From: a virus
Strand: one strand, 5' to 3'
DNA length: 64,000 nt
IMG/VR virus record: IMGVR_UViG_3300002835_000007
Coordinates: 89,748-153,747 of that record
Shown here: positions 1 to 6,379 of the stretch, piece by piece
Layout of the letters: every line of letters starts with the position of its first letter
How positions within the stretch are numbered: position 1 is the stretch's first letter
The notes under the pieces: generated by a model
What the model saw: only the letters and a program-made list of their open reading frames with translations
The model's database searches: none
What the model was told of the DNA's origin: nothing
Translations under genes and position numbers: made by a program

Positions 1-11
1 CATTTTTTTTG

Positions 12-81
12 GTATGGTTGCCAATGTATGGACGTGTTGGAGTCTAGTCTTCCATTCCCACGGCACGTCTAACTGATTGAC
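12..81 (-). ncRNA. Dispersed small RNA element, copy 1
   Basis: Minus-strand element. A -7 box TACATTTG lies at 86-93 (minus), so transcription would start near 80 and run left. The outer stem pairs 64-69 with 31-36 (GACGTG/CACGTC). An inner stem CCGT/ATGG is closed by the GNRA-type loop GGGA. The conserved motif TAGACTCC follows. The inner stem differs from copies 3-6 but still pairs. The -33 spacing (24 bp) is poorer than in the other copies. No protein-coding potential is evident. Confidence 0.6.
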
Positions 82-182
82 CTTACAAATGTAAGATAAA
101 AAAAATTAATATCCTAACAAAAAAAGTTTTTTTATTTAAAAAAGATTTATTATCTTTGTTGAAACAAATTAAATTAAAAGTT

Positions 183-515
183 ATGGCAGACATTTATTCA
201 GCACCGAAAGAAATTAAAGTACCTAACATTAATGGTACTATGCAGAAGTATGCAGAGGAAAGCAAACAATACATTGCAGACCTAAAACAACATATCAAAG
301 ATATGGGGTACAAAGGTAAAAACGTTGGGGAAATCGTTAGATTTGCAGTAGCAGACGGATACGCAGAGTATATGGTATTAAGTATGCGACCAATGAAACT
401 TATCCACATACCATTAGATGACGCATATGAATTCCCTTATGCACATTTGATGACAGCAAGTGAAATAACAAAGAAACTTGAAGGACAAAAAATGTTGGAA
501 CAATTATTTAAATAA
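183..515 (+). CDS. Hypothetical phage protein, 110 aa
   Basis: Function not recognised. I start at the ATG at 183 because the upstream in-frame ATG at 156 lies inside the -7 promoter box TATCTTTG (151-158). The protein is mixed alpha/beta and soluble, with no signal peptide or membrane segment; the N-terminal half is lysine- and glutamate-rich and probably helical. It is the first of the chain of small rightward genes, lying between small-RNA copy 1 and a terminator/promoter composite at 527-574. It is likely transcribed early by the host polymerase, judged only from the promoter type. Confidence 0.75.
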   Translation: MADIYSAPKEIKVPNINGTMQKYAEESKQYIADLKQHIKDMGYKGKNVGEIVRFAVADGYAEYMVLSMRPMKLIHIPLDDAYEFPYAHLMTASEITKKLEGQKMLEQLFK

Positions 516-526
516 AATAATTTAAA

Positions 527-574
527 AATAACACTATCAAAATTTGGTAGTGTTATTCTTTTATATTATCTTTA
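527..574 (+). promoter_or_regulatory. Terminator hairpin fused to -33/-7 promoter
   Basis: A 10-bp hairpin (527-536 with 548-557, AATAACACTA/TAGTGTTATT) follows the stop of the first gene. Its loop contains TTTG (543-546), which sits exactly 20 bp before TATCTTTA (567-574). Termination of one gene and the promoter of the next therefore share bases. The same architecture recurs at 11138-11181. Confidence 0.7.
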
Positions 575-603
575 CTATTATTAATCAATAAAACAACAAA
601 ACA

Positions 604-903
604 ATGGCAACAAGAACATTTAAAATTGGAGAGTATTGCAAAGGGGGTATAATTACCGTGAACGCAACAAAAACTAAAATTACCATTATTGGTAAAGAGT
701 GGGACTACTCAAAAGGTAGCAACAAAGGTAGTGACCAATCCAACGCAAAAGAATGGACACGCAGAGAGTTTAGTACAAAGTTTAGCAATCCTTATAGAGA
801 TATGTATAACTTTTTAAGCGACTTGACTACACACTATTATGCAGAGCAAATACTGGAGTGGTGCGAAACTAAAAGTGATATGAATAAACAATTATTTTGG
901 TAA
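604..903 (+). CDS. Hypothetical phage protein, 99 aa
   Basis: Not recognised. A small soluble protein, basic in its first half (TxTKIT repeats) and aromatic-rich in its second half, with no membrane segment or zinc motif. The ATG at 604 follows TATCTTTA (567-574) by 29 bases, and the leader is A-rich, as in other Bacteroidetes genes. The stop is followed at once by a promoter that carries a spacer hairpin (919-950) for the next gene, so it is probably a single-gene unit. Confidence 0.75.
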   Translation: MATRTFKIGEYCKGGIITVNATKTKITIIGKEWDYSKGSNKGSDQSNAKEWTRREFSTKFSNPYRDMYNFLSDLTTHYYAEQILEWCETKSDMNKQLFW

Positions 904-918
904 AATAATTAAAAAAGA

Positions 919-950
919 TTTGGATAAGTGAAAACTTATCCTTATCTTTA
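919..950 (+). promoter_or_regulatory. -33/-7 promoter with spacer hairpin
   Basis: TTTG at 919-922, 20 bp, TATCTTTA at 943-950. The spacer is a perfect 8-bp inverted repeat, GGATAAGT (922-929) and ACTTATCC (934-941), with loop GAAA. Confidence 0.8.
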
Positions 951-974
951 CTGAAACAAATAAAACAAAAACAA

Positions 975-1250
975 ATGGAAGCAATTTATATATCCCCAAT
1001 TGGAATGAAAGTTTATGATAATGGTGATGACATTACCATTACGGGCAACCCTAAAAAAAGCATGACTATAAAAGAGTTTGAGAGTGCTTATGACTTTGAA
1101 GAGTTTATACAAGAAAAGATAAATTGTAAAGGCATTGAATTTGATAGCGAGTTTTGTCAGTTTTTCGCTTATGCTAAAACAAAGCAAAGTGCTATTAAGT
1201 TTGTTAATCAAATAGAAAAACATTTTGAAAAAGTTAGAAAAATGTTGTAA
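975..1250 (+). CDS. Hypothetical phage protein, 91 aa
   Basis: Not recognised. A small soluble protein whose second half is lysine/glutamate-rich and probably alpha-helical (about residues 55-91); the first 30 residues look beta-rich (repeated IYI/ITITG). There is no cysteine cluster or hydrophobic segment. The start follows the -7 box at 943-950 by about 25 bases. It is one of a series of singly promoted small genes, with a spacer-hairpin promoter in front and another degenerate one just after its stop. Confidence 0.72.
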   Translation: MEAIYISPIGMKVYDNGDDITITGNPKKSMTIKEFESAYDFEEFIQEKINCKGIEFDSEFCQFFAYAKTKQSAIKFVNQIEKHFEKVRKML

Positions 1251-1255
1251 ATAAA

Positions 1256-1287
1256 TTTGGTAGTTTGAAATAAATTACTTATCTTTA
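1256..1287 (+). promoter_or_regulatory. -33/-7 promoter with wobble spacer hairpin
   Basis: TTTG 1256-1259 and TATCTTTA 1280-1287 are separated by 20 bp. The spacer arms GTAGTTT (1260-1266) and AAATTAC (1272-1278) pair over 7 positions with one G.T. The promoter and leader are nearly identical to 1547-1603. Confidence 0.7.
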
Positions 1288-1312
1288 CATAAACAAATAA
1301 AAACAATATATT

Positions 1313-1540
1313 ATGAGAAGTTTAGCAGATTTAAAACAAGCATTGTCAGAGAATAAGCAATTGGTTTGGAATGACCCCGACCCAATCAAAGGAAACGATT
1401 ACACAATCAATTTCATTGAAGACATTGATGAAGAATTTGATAATGACGATTTTAGTATGTATCCTATTCTAATTCAATACAATGATTTTGGAAGTGAGGC
1501 ACAAGTTTATCTACACGAAATTATTTTGAAAAAAGATTAA
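1313..1540 (+). CDS. Hypothetical acidic phage protein, 75 aa
   Basis: Not recognised to family. A small acidic protein with a central run of Asp/Glu (about residues 38-47) and a C-terminal half, ILIQYNDFGSEAQVYLHEI, that looks like two beta strands. There is no signal peptide. The ATG at 1313 lies about 25 bases after TATCTTTA. Its promoter-leader is a near copy of the next gene's, so the two genes should be co-expressed at similar levels. Codon use and AT content match the neighbours. Confidence 0.72.
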   Translation: MRSLADLKQALSENKQLVWNDPDPIKGNDYTINFIEDIDEEFDNDDFSMYPILIQYNDFGSEAQVYLHEIILKKD

Positions 1541-1546
1541 AATAAA

Positions 1547-1578
1547 TTTGGTAGATTGAAATAATTTACTTATCTTTA
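1547..1578 (+). promoter_or_regulatory. -33/-7 promoter with wobble spacer hairpin
   Basis: TTTG 1547-1550, 20 bp, TATCTTTA 1571-1578. The arms GTAGATT and AATTTAC pair over 7 positions with a G.T at the same place as in 1256-1287, although the arm sequence has changed. Confidence 0.7.
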
Positions 1579-1603
1579 CATAAACAAATAAAAACAATAT
1601 ATT

Positions 1604-2266
1604 ATGGGACAGTATTACAAAGCAGTATTTTTGGCAGAGAACCAAAAACCAATAGCAAGTGTATCATCTTACGACTTTGGAAGTGGTGCAAAATTAATGG
1701 AACATTCTTGGGAGAAAAATCCAATGGTAAGATTTGTTGAACGACAACTTATGGTTGCACCACAAAAACTTGTTTGGGCTGGCGACTATGCAGACGAGGA
1801 AGACCCAACAACACTTTCAAATGCTGAAATAAAATTATTAGCAGACGAAGAAAGTGAGTATTGGAATAGCAAAGTATTGAAAGAAAAAGGTGTGAACTTA
1901 TATAGTTTATCTGATACTATCGGTAGAATTACACATACTGAAAGTGTTAAAAGCAAATATGAACACGATTACAAAGGGGTTGCACCTTTGACGGCAAAGT
2001 ATTTGGTGAACCACGACAAAAAAGAATTTGTTAATAAAACCAAAACACCAAAAGATAGTGACGGATGGAAAATACACCCTTTACCATTATTGACTTGTGA
2101 GGGCAACGGCAGAGGTGGTGGTGACTTTTTTGTTAGCACCGAAAAGAAACAAGGCAACGTTGAGTTAATTGGAGTTTGGGCGAGAGATAAAATAAGTGTT
2201 GTTTCAAAAAAAGCAGAAATACCAAAAGGCTTTACTGAATTAGTATTTGACCTAATGGAAAGATAA
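1604..2266 (+). CDS. Conserved hypothetical protein of the MGQYYK type
   Basis: A 220-residue soluble protein that begins MGQYYKAVFL and carries KLMEHSW (about residues 31-37) and WAGDYADEE (about 59-67). I recognise this combination from conserved hypothetical proteins of bacteria and phages, but no activity is known to me. The C-terminal third has a Gly/Arg-rich turn (GNGRGGGDFF) followed by beta-like strands. It is the largest gene of its cluster. A good terminator follows at 2275-2303. The start follows TATCTTTA (1571-1578) by 25 bases. Confidence 0.78.
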   Translation: MGQYYKAVFLAENQKPIASVSSYDFGSGAKLMEHSWEKNPMVRFVERQLMVAPQKLVWAGDYADEEDPTTLSNAEIKLLADEESEYWNSKVLKEKGVNLYSLSDTIGRITHTESVKSKYEHDYKGVAPLTAKYLVNHDKKEFVNKTKTPKDSDGWKIHPLPLLTCEGNGRGGGDFFVSTEKKQGNVELIGVWARDKISVVSKKAEIPKGFTELVFDLMER

Positions 2267-2274
2267 AATAAAAT

Positions 2275-2303
2275 AAGGGTAAAATTAATTTTACCCTTTT
2301 TTG
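2275..2303 (+). terminator. Rho-independent terminator
   Basis: AAGGGTAAAAT (2275-2285) pairs with ATTTTACCCTT (2288-2298), followed by a T run. It closes the 1604-2266 gene. Confidence 0.85.
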
Positions 2304-2335
2304 TTTGGAATATTGAAATAAATTACTTATCTTTG
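2304..2335 (+). promoter_or_regulatory. -33/-7 promoter
   Basis: TTTG 2304-2307, 20 bp, TATCTTTG 2328-2335. The spacer inverted repeat is degenerate here. It drives the four-gene unit 2361-3469. Confidence 0.75.
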
Positions 2336-2360
2336 AAGAAACAAATAAACACTAGAAATT

Positions 2361-2603
2361 ATGGAATTTAAAGAATGGACACTTGAAGAATTTAACAGAA
2401 TGTTAGATACCAATATTTTATCAACTGATACTTTTGCAGAAAGTGTTGATAAAATAGATGAAGCAGAAGCAAGTTATTTTTATTTATCAATGAATAAAAA
2501 AGATTTGATAGATGCAATAAACGCTGAACGTATTGTCTTTGATTTATTAAAATGTAATTTAATATTTGTAAAAGAAATTTGTTTATTTATAGCAACTTAT
2601 TAA
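2361..2603 (+). CDS. Hypothetical phage protein, 80 aa
   Basis: Not recognised. An acidic, probably helical N-terminal two thirds is followed by a hydrophobic C-terminal segment (LIFVKEICLFIATY, about residues 67-80). That segment is too short and too polar to be a confident membrane helix. It is the first gene of a compact rightward unit; only one base separates its stop from the next ATG at 2605, so the two are likely translationally coupled. Transcription is from TATCTTTG at 2328-2335. Confidence 0.68.
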   Translation: MEFKEWTLEEFNRMLDTNILSTDTFAESVDKIDEAEASYFYLSMNKKDLIDAINAERIVFDLLKCNLIFVKEICLFIATY

Positions 2604-2604
2604 T

Positions 2605-2838
2605 ATGAAAAATATAGATAAAATAACACAAACGTTGGGTGGTTATCCAATAAAAGATTTAAGGTACAAAGAAAGAGATAATCTATATGTTGGATTGGTA
2701 CAAGACCCTATTTGTGGTAAACCAAATTTACACAATGGTTATATTGTGGTTGTATGGAGAAGAAATGGTAAAGTTGAACCACGTTATGGAAGTGGCAGAA
2801 CTGATTTAGAAATTGATGTTAAATTAGCAAGGGAATGA
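2605..2838 (+). CDS. Hypothetical phage protein, 77 aa
   Basis: Not recognised. A small basic protein with a beta-like core (YIVVVWRRNGKVEPRYG, about residues 46-62) that is arginine-rich enough to suggest nucleic-acid or protein binding, but no known motif is visible. It sits inside the 2361-3469 unit with no promoter of its own. Its stop overlaps the next start by four bases (ATGA), a strong sign of translational coupling. Confidence 0.7.
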   Translation: MKNIDKITQTLGGYPIKDLRYKERDNLYVGLVQDPICGKPNLHNGYIVVVWRRNGKVEPRYGSGRTDLEIDVKLARE

Positions 2839-3173
2839 AATTAGTACAATTTATTTATAACGATAATGTTATAGCACAACAAAGTGCAGATATGGAATTA
2901 GATAGAGTTGAAGAAGTTAAATGGTTATTGGCAGACGCATATAAATGTTTGCCCGATGAAATTGAAACAAGGTATGTGGGGTTTAGTTCAATTCCTATTT
3001 TATCTAATTACGATGTGAGTAGCAAAGGTATTGAACCATTTAATAGTGGTTACCCAAAACAAGCAGATGGTATACTTATGACATTGGATACTAGTGATGA
3101 TGAATTTTTGGACGCAGTACAAGGAAAAAATATTGAAAGTTTTATTAATAAACATTTGCATTTCTCATTTTAA
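2835..3173 (+). CDS. Hypothetical phage protein, 112 aa
   Basis: Not recognised. A soluble acidic protein of mixed secondary structure: an N-terminal beta strand (KLVQFIYNDNVIAQQ), a helical stretch with the EEVKWLLADAYKCLP pattern around residues 26-40, and a polar C-terminus. The start overlaps the upstream stop (ATGA). No membrane segment, cysteine pair or catalytic motif is seen. It belongs to the four-gene unit read from the promoter at 2304. Confidence 0.7.
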   Translation: MKLVQFIYNDNVIAQQSADMELDRVEEVKWLLADAYKCLPDEIETRYVGFSSIPILSNYDVSSKGIEPFNSGYPKQADGILMTLDTSDDEFLDAVQGKNIESFINKHLHFSF

Positions 3174-3190
3174 TTGCATACATTTGTTAT

Positions 3191-3469
3191 ATGGAATTTT
3201 TAAACATAAAACACAATTCAACTGAATGGGATTACATATGGAACTTTGTTGCTAATCATCCAATCAATGAGAATATTGATGAACCAATGGTTGCATTGAA
3301 TGGAGGTGAAGAGTGGCAATATATGGGTAGTTATAAACATAAGGATAAAATTATCCACGAAGTTAGACATAGGTTGCACCCAAAAACAAATGGTGTGTAT
3401 AAACTATCATTAAATGCTAGTGATACGTTTGATGACACTCAAATAGATGTGTTAGCACCTATCAAGTAA
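3191..3469 (+). CDS. Hypothetical phage protein, 92 aa
   Basis: Not recognised. A small soluble protein rich in Trp, His and Asn (WDYIWNFVANHP near the start; a HEVRHRLHP stretch near residues 57-65). No zinc-binding geometry can be assigned. It is the last gene of the 2361-3469 unit, 17 bases after the previous stop. A short perfect inverted repeat (GTACAGA/TCTGTAC, 3476-3491) follows the stop and may be its terminator or an operator. Confidence 0.7.
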   Translation: MEFLNIKHNSTEWDYIWNFVANHPINENIDEPMVALNGGEEWQYMGSYKHKDKIIHEVRHRLHPKTNGVYKLSLNASDTFDDTQIDVLAPIK

Positions 3470-3475
3470 TACCTT

Positions 3476-3491
3476 GTACAGAAATCTGTAC
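3476..3491. repeat. GTACAGA-AA-TCTGTAC inverted repeat
   Basis: A 7-bp perfect inverted repeat with a 2-base centre, just after the 3191-3469 gene. Related sequences occur at 11528-11543 and 13368-13383, each just beyond a gene end. Confidence 0.6.
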
Positions 3492-3564
3492 TCGTGTGGT
3501 GTATGGGGGTGTGTGGTGTGTGTTGGGGTGATGAAAAAAAAGTTTAAAAAAAGTTTAAGAATTA

Positions 3565-3596
3565 TTTGGAAGTTTAAAAAATAATTCATACATTTG
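3565..3596 (+). promoter_or_regulatory. -33/-7 promoter for structured RNA
   Basis: TTTG 3565-3568, 20 bp, TACATTTG 3589-3596. An 8-bp inverted repeat GAATTATT (3559-3566) / AATAATTC (3580-3587) overlaps it. No coding gene begins downstream for over 500 bases. Confidence 0.65.
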
Positions 3597-3602
3597 TAAT
3601 AA

Positions 3603-3780
3603 GAAAGAAAGTTTTTGGTAGGTATATGGTGTAGTGGATTAAGTTTCCGAGCATAACCAAAAAAACATATATATAGTGAATAGTCTAACTATTAACTTAT
3701 CGCAGATTGGGGAGTAATTACCTTGGTTGCCAATGAGTATGCGAGTGTGCTATCTTGGGTGGGATAGCACCACTATATTA
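3603..3780 (+). ncRNA. Structured non-coding RNA
   Basis: The region lacks a credible gene but carries nested stems. These are TTTTTGGT/ACCAAAAA (3612-3619 with 3656-3663); a closing stem ATATAGTG/CACTATAT (3671-3678 with 3771-3778); and, inside it, AATAGT/ACTATT (3679-3684 with 3688-3693), TTGG/CCAA (3723-3726 with 3730-3733) and an 8-bp GTGCTATC/GATAGCAC hairpin (3747-3754 with 3763-3770). A promoter sits directly upstream. The family is unknown to me. The first stem holds a tRNA-D-arm-like string, but there is no T arm. Confidence 0.6.
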
Positions 3781-3842
3781 TAAAGTATTATCGGTTGTGT
3801 GTTGTACCTTAAACACTCTCTTGTTTGTTTGTTGTTTATAGT

Positions 3843-3936
3843 TATGGCGTGACTATTCATATGAGTAGTCACACCCATAATTATTCAAGGGACAAAAGTA
3901 ATCATTATTTTTCACATAACAAAATAATTTTGTTAT
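3843..3936 (+). other. Gene-free stretch with two strong hairpins
   Basis: TATGG-GTGACTA pairs with TAGTCAC-CCATA (3843-3855 with 3866-3879). ATAACAAAAT pairs with ATTTTGTTAT (3916-3925 with 3927-3936) and is followed by T-rich sequence. These probably terminate the transcript that starts near 3603. No credible ORF occurs between 3470 and 4122. Confidence 0.5.
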
Positions 3937-3961
3937 TTATATTCATTCTAAATAATTTCAT

Positions 3962-4020
3962 AACGTTCGCATATGGGCGTGACGGAGTCTACTCTTCTAC
4001 TCTTGTAGCACGTCCACCGA
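3962..4020 (-). ncRNA. Dispersed small RNA element, copy 2
   Basis: Minus-strand copy with -7 box AATCTTTG (4026-4033) and TTG 20 bp upstream. The inner stem CTAC/GTAG has loop AAGA. The outer stem 4009-4014 with 3976-3981 has one mismatch. The 3-prime hairpin is changed to CGC/GCG. The TAGACTCC motif is intact. Confidence 0.6.
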
Positions 4021-4122
4021 CAATACAAAGATTGTAATAATATTTTTAAAAAACAAGTAAAATAAATTTTTTTATTTAAAAAGTTTTTCTTATATTTGCA
4101 AAACAATCTAAATTAACAAGCA

Positions 4123-4590
4123 ATGAAGTATAAATTCAAAGAAGTATTAGTATCAAGTTTAATTGTCTTTGGTTGCGTTTATTTATTGAAGACAACTACT
4201 ATTACTACACACTATACGAAAGTGGCTACAATCAAGCCAAAAGCACCTAAAAAGAAAAAAGTTAAACATACCAAAGTAATGGTAACTATGTATAACGCAG
4301 TTGAAGGACAATGTGATAGTGACCCATACACGACAGCAAGTATGTTAAAAATTAATCCATTTAAAGCAAGTGAACAAAAGTTTATAGCAATGAGCAGAGA
4401 TTTATTAAAACGTTGGGGTGGTAAGTTTGACTATAAGCAAAAAGTTAAATTGGTTGGTTGTGGTGATAAAGACGGAATTTATATTGTTGCCGATTGTATG
4501 AACGAAAGATTTACAAATAAAATAGACATACTTGAAACGATTGGCACACCTTTGTATAAATTTAAAAGTGCAAAAATATTTCCATTATAA
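4123..4590 (+). CDS. Membrane-anchored 3D / double-psi beta-barrel protein
   Basis: A 155-residue protein with one N-terminal hydrophobic helix (about residues 8-22), a lysine-rich linker (about 38-50), then a periplasmic domain. That domain has the pattern of 3D-domain or MltA C-terminal double-psi beta-barrels: VTMYNAV near 53, and GIYIVAD followed by NKIDI near the C-terminus with conserved aspartates. Such domains belong to lytic transglycosylases and peptidoglycan-binding proteins, so a wall-active or lysis role is plausible but inferred. Its promoter, TATATTTG (4091-4098), diverges from small-RNA copy 2. Confidence 0.65.
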   Translation: MKYKFKEVLVSSLIVFGCVYLLKTTTITTHYTKVATIKPKAPKKKKVKHTKVMVTMYNAVEGQCDSDPYTTASMLKINPFKASEQKFIAMSRDLLKRWGGKFDYKQKVKLVGCGDKDGIYIVADCMNERFTNKIDILETIGTPLYKFKSAKIFPL

Positions 4591-4646
4591 TTTGGAATTG
4601 TCAAATGTAAGTATTATCTTTGTTAAAACAAATTAAATAAAACACA

Positions 4647-4922
4647 ATGGCAAATTTTAAACCACAAGTAACGTATATGACAAGTGAAAGTCTACACGAT
4701 TACAGAGTAGAAAGATATGGTGTAAGAACTGAATACACAACAAAGAAATTCAATACTTATACTGAATTAAAGAAAGCATTAAAAGATTATATTTTGGATA
4801 ATCATATTGGTGAAGACCCAGTTTTTGTTTCACGTAGCAGACGTGGTGAATGGGGAGAATGGTTTGAGAAGTGGGAAAAAATTAATGGTAAACCTAAAAT
4901 AACTAAACAAGGGTGGCAGTAG
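4647..4922 (+). CDS. Hypothetical basic phage protein, 91 aa
   Basis: Not recognised. A soluble protein rich in Tyr, Arg and Lys, with a helical middle (TYTELKKALKDYI, about residues 38-50) and an RSRRGEWGEWFEKWEK stretch near residues 64-79 that suggests RNA, DNA or protein contact. It has no membrane segment. A -7 box (TATCTTTG, 4615-4622) lies about 25 bases before the ATG. The gene ends in a hairpin with a T run (4912-4938) that also lies downstream of small-RNA copy 3 on the other strand. Confidence 0.7.
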   Translation: MANFKPQVTYMTSESLHDYRVERYGVRTEYTTKKFNTYTELKKALKDYILDNHIGEDPVFVSRSRRGEWGEWFEKWEKINGKPKITKQGWQ

Positions 4923-4938
4923 TGTCACCTTTTTTTTA
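4912..4938 (+). terminator. Terminator of the 4647-4922 gene
   Basis: GGTG (4912-4915) pairs with CACC (4926-4929), followed by eight T residues. The stem is weak but well placed. Confidence 0.55.
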
Positions 4939-4940
4939 TG

Positions 4941-5010
4941 GTTGGTTGCCGTTCACGTATAGACGTGTCGGAGTCTACTCTTCTACTCTCGCAGCACGTA
5001 CCTTAATTGT
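4941..5010 (-). ncRNA. Dispersed small RNA element, copy 3
   Basis: Promoter on minus: TTGCATAT with TTG at 5045-5047, 20 bp, AATCTTTG at 5017-5024. The inner stem CTGC/GTAG (one G.U) has loop GAGA; the outer stem is ACGTG/CACGT. TAGACTCC is present. A second possible hairpin, CACGT-CTAT-ACGTG, competes with the outer stem. It runs against the upstream gene and diverges from the promoter of 5152. Confidence 0.7.
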
Positions 5011-5091
5011 ACAATACAAAGATTGCAATAATATTTGACATATGCAAGCAAAAAGTGAAAATAATTTTATTTTTATTTTATTACAAAATAG

Positions 5092-5121
5092 TTGCAGAAT
5101 TAAAAATAATGTTTATCTTTG
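5092..5121 (+). promoter_or_regulatory. -33/-7 promoter divergent from small RNA 3
   Basis: TTG 5092-5094, 19 bp, TATCTTTG 5114-5121. This promoter and its flank are nearly the same as those at 6935-6965 and 8296-8324, so the small-RNA/divergent-promoter cassette is repeated as a block. Confidence 0.75.
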
Positions 5122-5151
5122 TAGGGTATTAATCAATTAAAATAAAACACA

Positions 5152-5811
5152 ATGGAAAAGTTTGAACAATTAACAAGTTTACAACAAGGTTTAGTAAATA
5201 GTTTAATTAGTGAGTTTACAAGGATAAACCCTAAACCAACTAATGGGACATCACGTTTTAGTTTTGATACTATTAATGAGTGTCTAAAAGAAGAAGACAG
5301 ATTCAAAGAAACTATTGCGAAACACAATCTTACAATGATGAAAGTTTTTGTGACGCAATTTAAGAGTGACATTAAAGAGTTTGAAAAAGAATTTGGTAAA
5401 GTGGTAAATGTTGAGTTGGGGTATAGATACCCTAATAGTGAGCAAGACCAACACACGTTGGATAAAATGTTGGAACGAACAAAAGAACAACCATTGGGTG
5501 AACATAAAGGTTGGGAAACCCAATTATTTTTTGTCAGCAAAACAAAAAAATATAGTAGTGGTGATAGTCGCTTTGATTATTTTAACAACAAACAATACCA
5601 CAAAATCTATGTTGATTTTAAACGTGAAATTGTTAAAGTAACACTTGAAAGTGGTAAAGTAGTGCAAGCATACAAAATTGTTGGTTTGACTTATAATACC
5701 AACGAATGGTTACATAGAGATAAAGAAAATTGTAAAACATTTATGACATTGGACGAATTGATACAAAGTCATAAACCTACACAACAAAAACTTGTTGAGT
5801 TGGCACAATAA
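5152..5811 (+). CDS. Hypothetical phage protein, 219 aa
   Basis: Not recognised. A soluble, lysine-rich protein. The N-terminal half is strongly helical (LTSLQQGLVNSLISEF; later KSDIKEFEKEFGKVVNVEL) and the C-terminal half is mixed, with beta-like KIYVDFKREIVKVTLESGK around residues 145-163. There are no zinc, nucleotide-binding or membrane motifs. It is transcribed from TATCTTTG at 5114-5121 and followed by a spacer-hairpin promoter for the next gene, so it is probably a single-gene unit. Confidence 0.75.
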   Translation: MEKFEQLTSLQQGLVNSLISEFTRINPKPTNGTSRFSFDTINECLKEEDRFKETIAKHNLTMMKVFVTQFKSDIKEFEKEFGKVVNVELGYRYPNSEQDQHTLDKMLERTKEQPLGEHKGWETQLFFVSKTKKYSSGDSRFDYFNNKQYHKIYVDFKREIVKVTLESGKVVQAYKIVGLTYNTNEWLHRDKENCKTFMTLDELIQSHKPTQQKLVELAQ

Positions 5812-5827
5812 AAATAATTACAAAAGA

Positions 5828-5859
5828 TTTGGAATATTGAAAAGTATTCCTTATCTTTG
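5828..5859 (+). promoter_or_regulatory. -33/-7 promoter with spacer hairpin
   Basis: TTTG 5828-5831, 20 bp, TATCTTTG 5852-5859. GGAATATT (5831-5838) and AGTATTCC (5843-5850) pair over 8 positions with one T.G around loop GAAA. Confidence 0.78.
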
Positions 5860-5887
5860 TTATATACTAATTAAAACAATATAAGTT

Positions 5888-6097
5888 ATGAAAATAGAAG
5901 TTTATACAATAGATTATCATGGACACGAAGAAAAGTGTATTATTGCTGATAACTTTACGGGAAATGGTGGTGGAGATTGGCACTTGGTAACACTTGGTGG
6001 GAATAATGAAACCATATTTAATTGTAATACTTGGAATGAAATGCAAAAATTTATTGTTAAGTTTAAAGGTGTTAAAAAAGAAGTAAAAATAAATTAA
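5888..6097 (+). CDS. Hypothetical phage protein, 69 aa
   Basis: Not recognised. A very small, probably beta-rich protein (KIEVYTIDYHGHEEKCIIAD) with a Gly-rich turn, GNGGGDWHLVTLGG, around residues 25-38. The single Cys pair is not arranged as a zinc knuckle. It has its own spacer-hairpin promoter and A-rich leader. It is flanked by similar one-gene units, which suggests independent early expression rather than an operon. Confidence 0.7.
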   Translation: MKIEVYTIDYHGHEEKCIIADNFTGNGGGDWHLVTLGGNNETIFNCNTWNEMQKFIVKFKGVKKEVKIN

Positions 6098-6114
6098 AAA
6101 TAATCATTAAAAGA

Positions 6115-6146
6115 TTAGGAATATTGAAATGTATTCCTTATCTTTG
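6115..6146 (+). promoter_or_regulatory. -33/-7 promoter with spacer hairpin
   Basis: TTAG 6115-6118, 20 bp, TATCTTTG 6139-6146. GGAATA (6118-6123) pairs with TATTCC (6132-6137). The -33 has A instead of the second-last T. Confidence 0.65.
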
Positions 6147-6170
6147 TTTCACACTAAACAACTAGAAACT

Positions 6171-6332
6171 ATGGAAAAGGAAATTAAAAAAGTATGGGAA
6201 GAATTGATTAGTCTTTATGACATCGCAGACCAATTAGAAGACAATGGACAAGACGCAGAAGAAGTTAGAATAAAACTAAATAATATTACTGATTTTTTTG
6301 TAAAAAACTTTGAAAAAGATTTGCATAAGTGA
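6171..6332 (+). CDS. Hypothetical acidic helical protein, 53 aa
   Basis: Not recognised. I start at 6171 because the in-frame ATG at 6129 lies within the promoter. The product (MEKEIKKVWEELISLYDI...) is acidic and almost wholly helical, with heptad-like leucine/isoleucine spacing that could form a coiled coil. Its stop codon (6330-6332) lies inside the left arm and loop of the next gene's promoter hairpin (6320-6351), so coding end and promoter are overlaid. Confidence 0.65.
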   Translation: MEKEIKKVWEELISLYDIADQLEDNGQDAEEVRIKLNNITDFFVKNFEKDLHK

Positions 6333-6351
6333 AAACTTATGCTTATCTTTG
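6320..6351 (+). promoter_or_regulatory. -33/-7 promoter with perfect spacer hairpin
   Basis: TTTG 6320-6323, 20 bp, TATCTTTG 6344-6351. GCATAAGT (6323-6330) and ACTTATGC (6335-6342) form a perfect 8-bp stem with loop GAAA. It overlaps the stop of the upstream gene. Confidence 0.8.
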
Positions 6352-6379
6352 TTTTATAAATCAATTAAAATAAAATAGT

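Noticed and set aside
129-182. Earlier starts for genes at 183, 6171, 9621, 9921 and 11918
   Set aside because: The upstream in-frame start codons lie inside or before the TAnnTTTG promoter box, so they would not be in the mRNA.
3612-3663. tRNA gene in the structured RNA
   Set aside because: A D-arm-like string is present but there is no T arm with TTC, no proper anticodon arm and the length is too short.
3825-4037. Rightward ORF of 70 codons
   Set aside because: It reads through two hairpins and small-RNA copy 2; its YSSTLVAR-type peptide is only a translation of the repeat.
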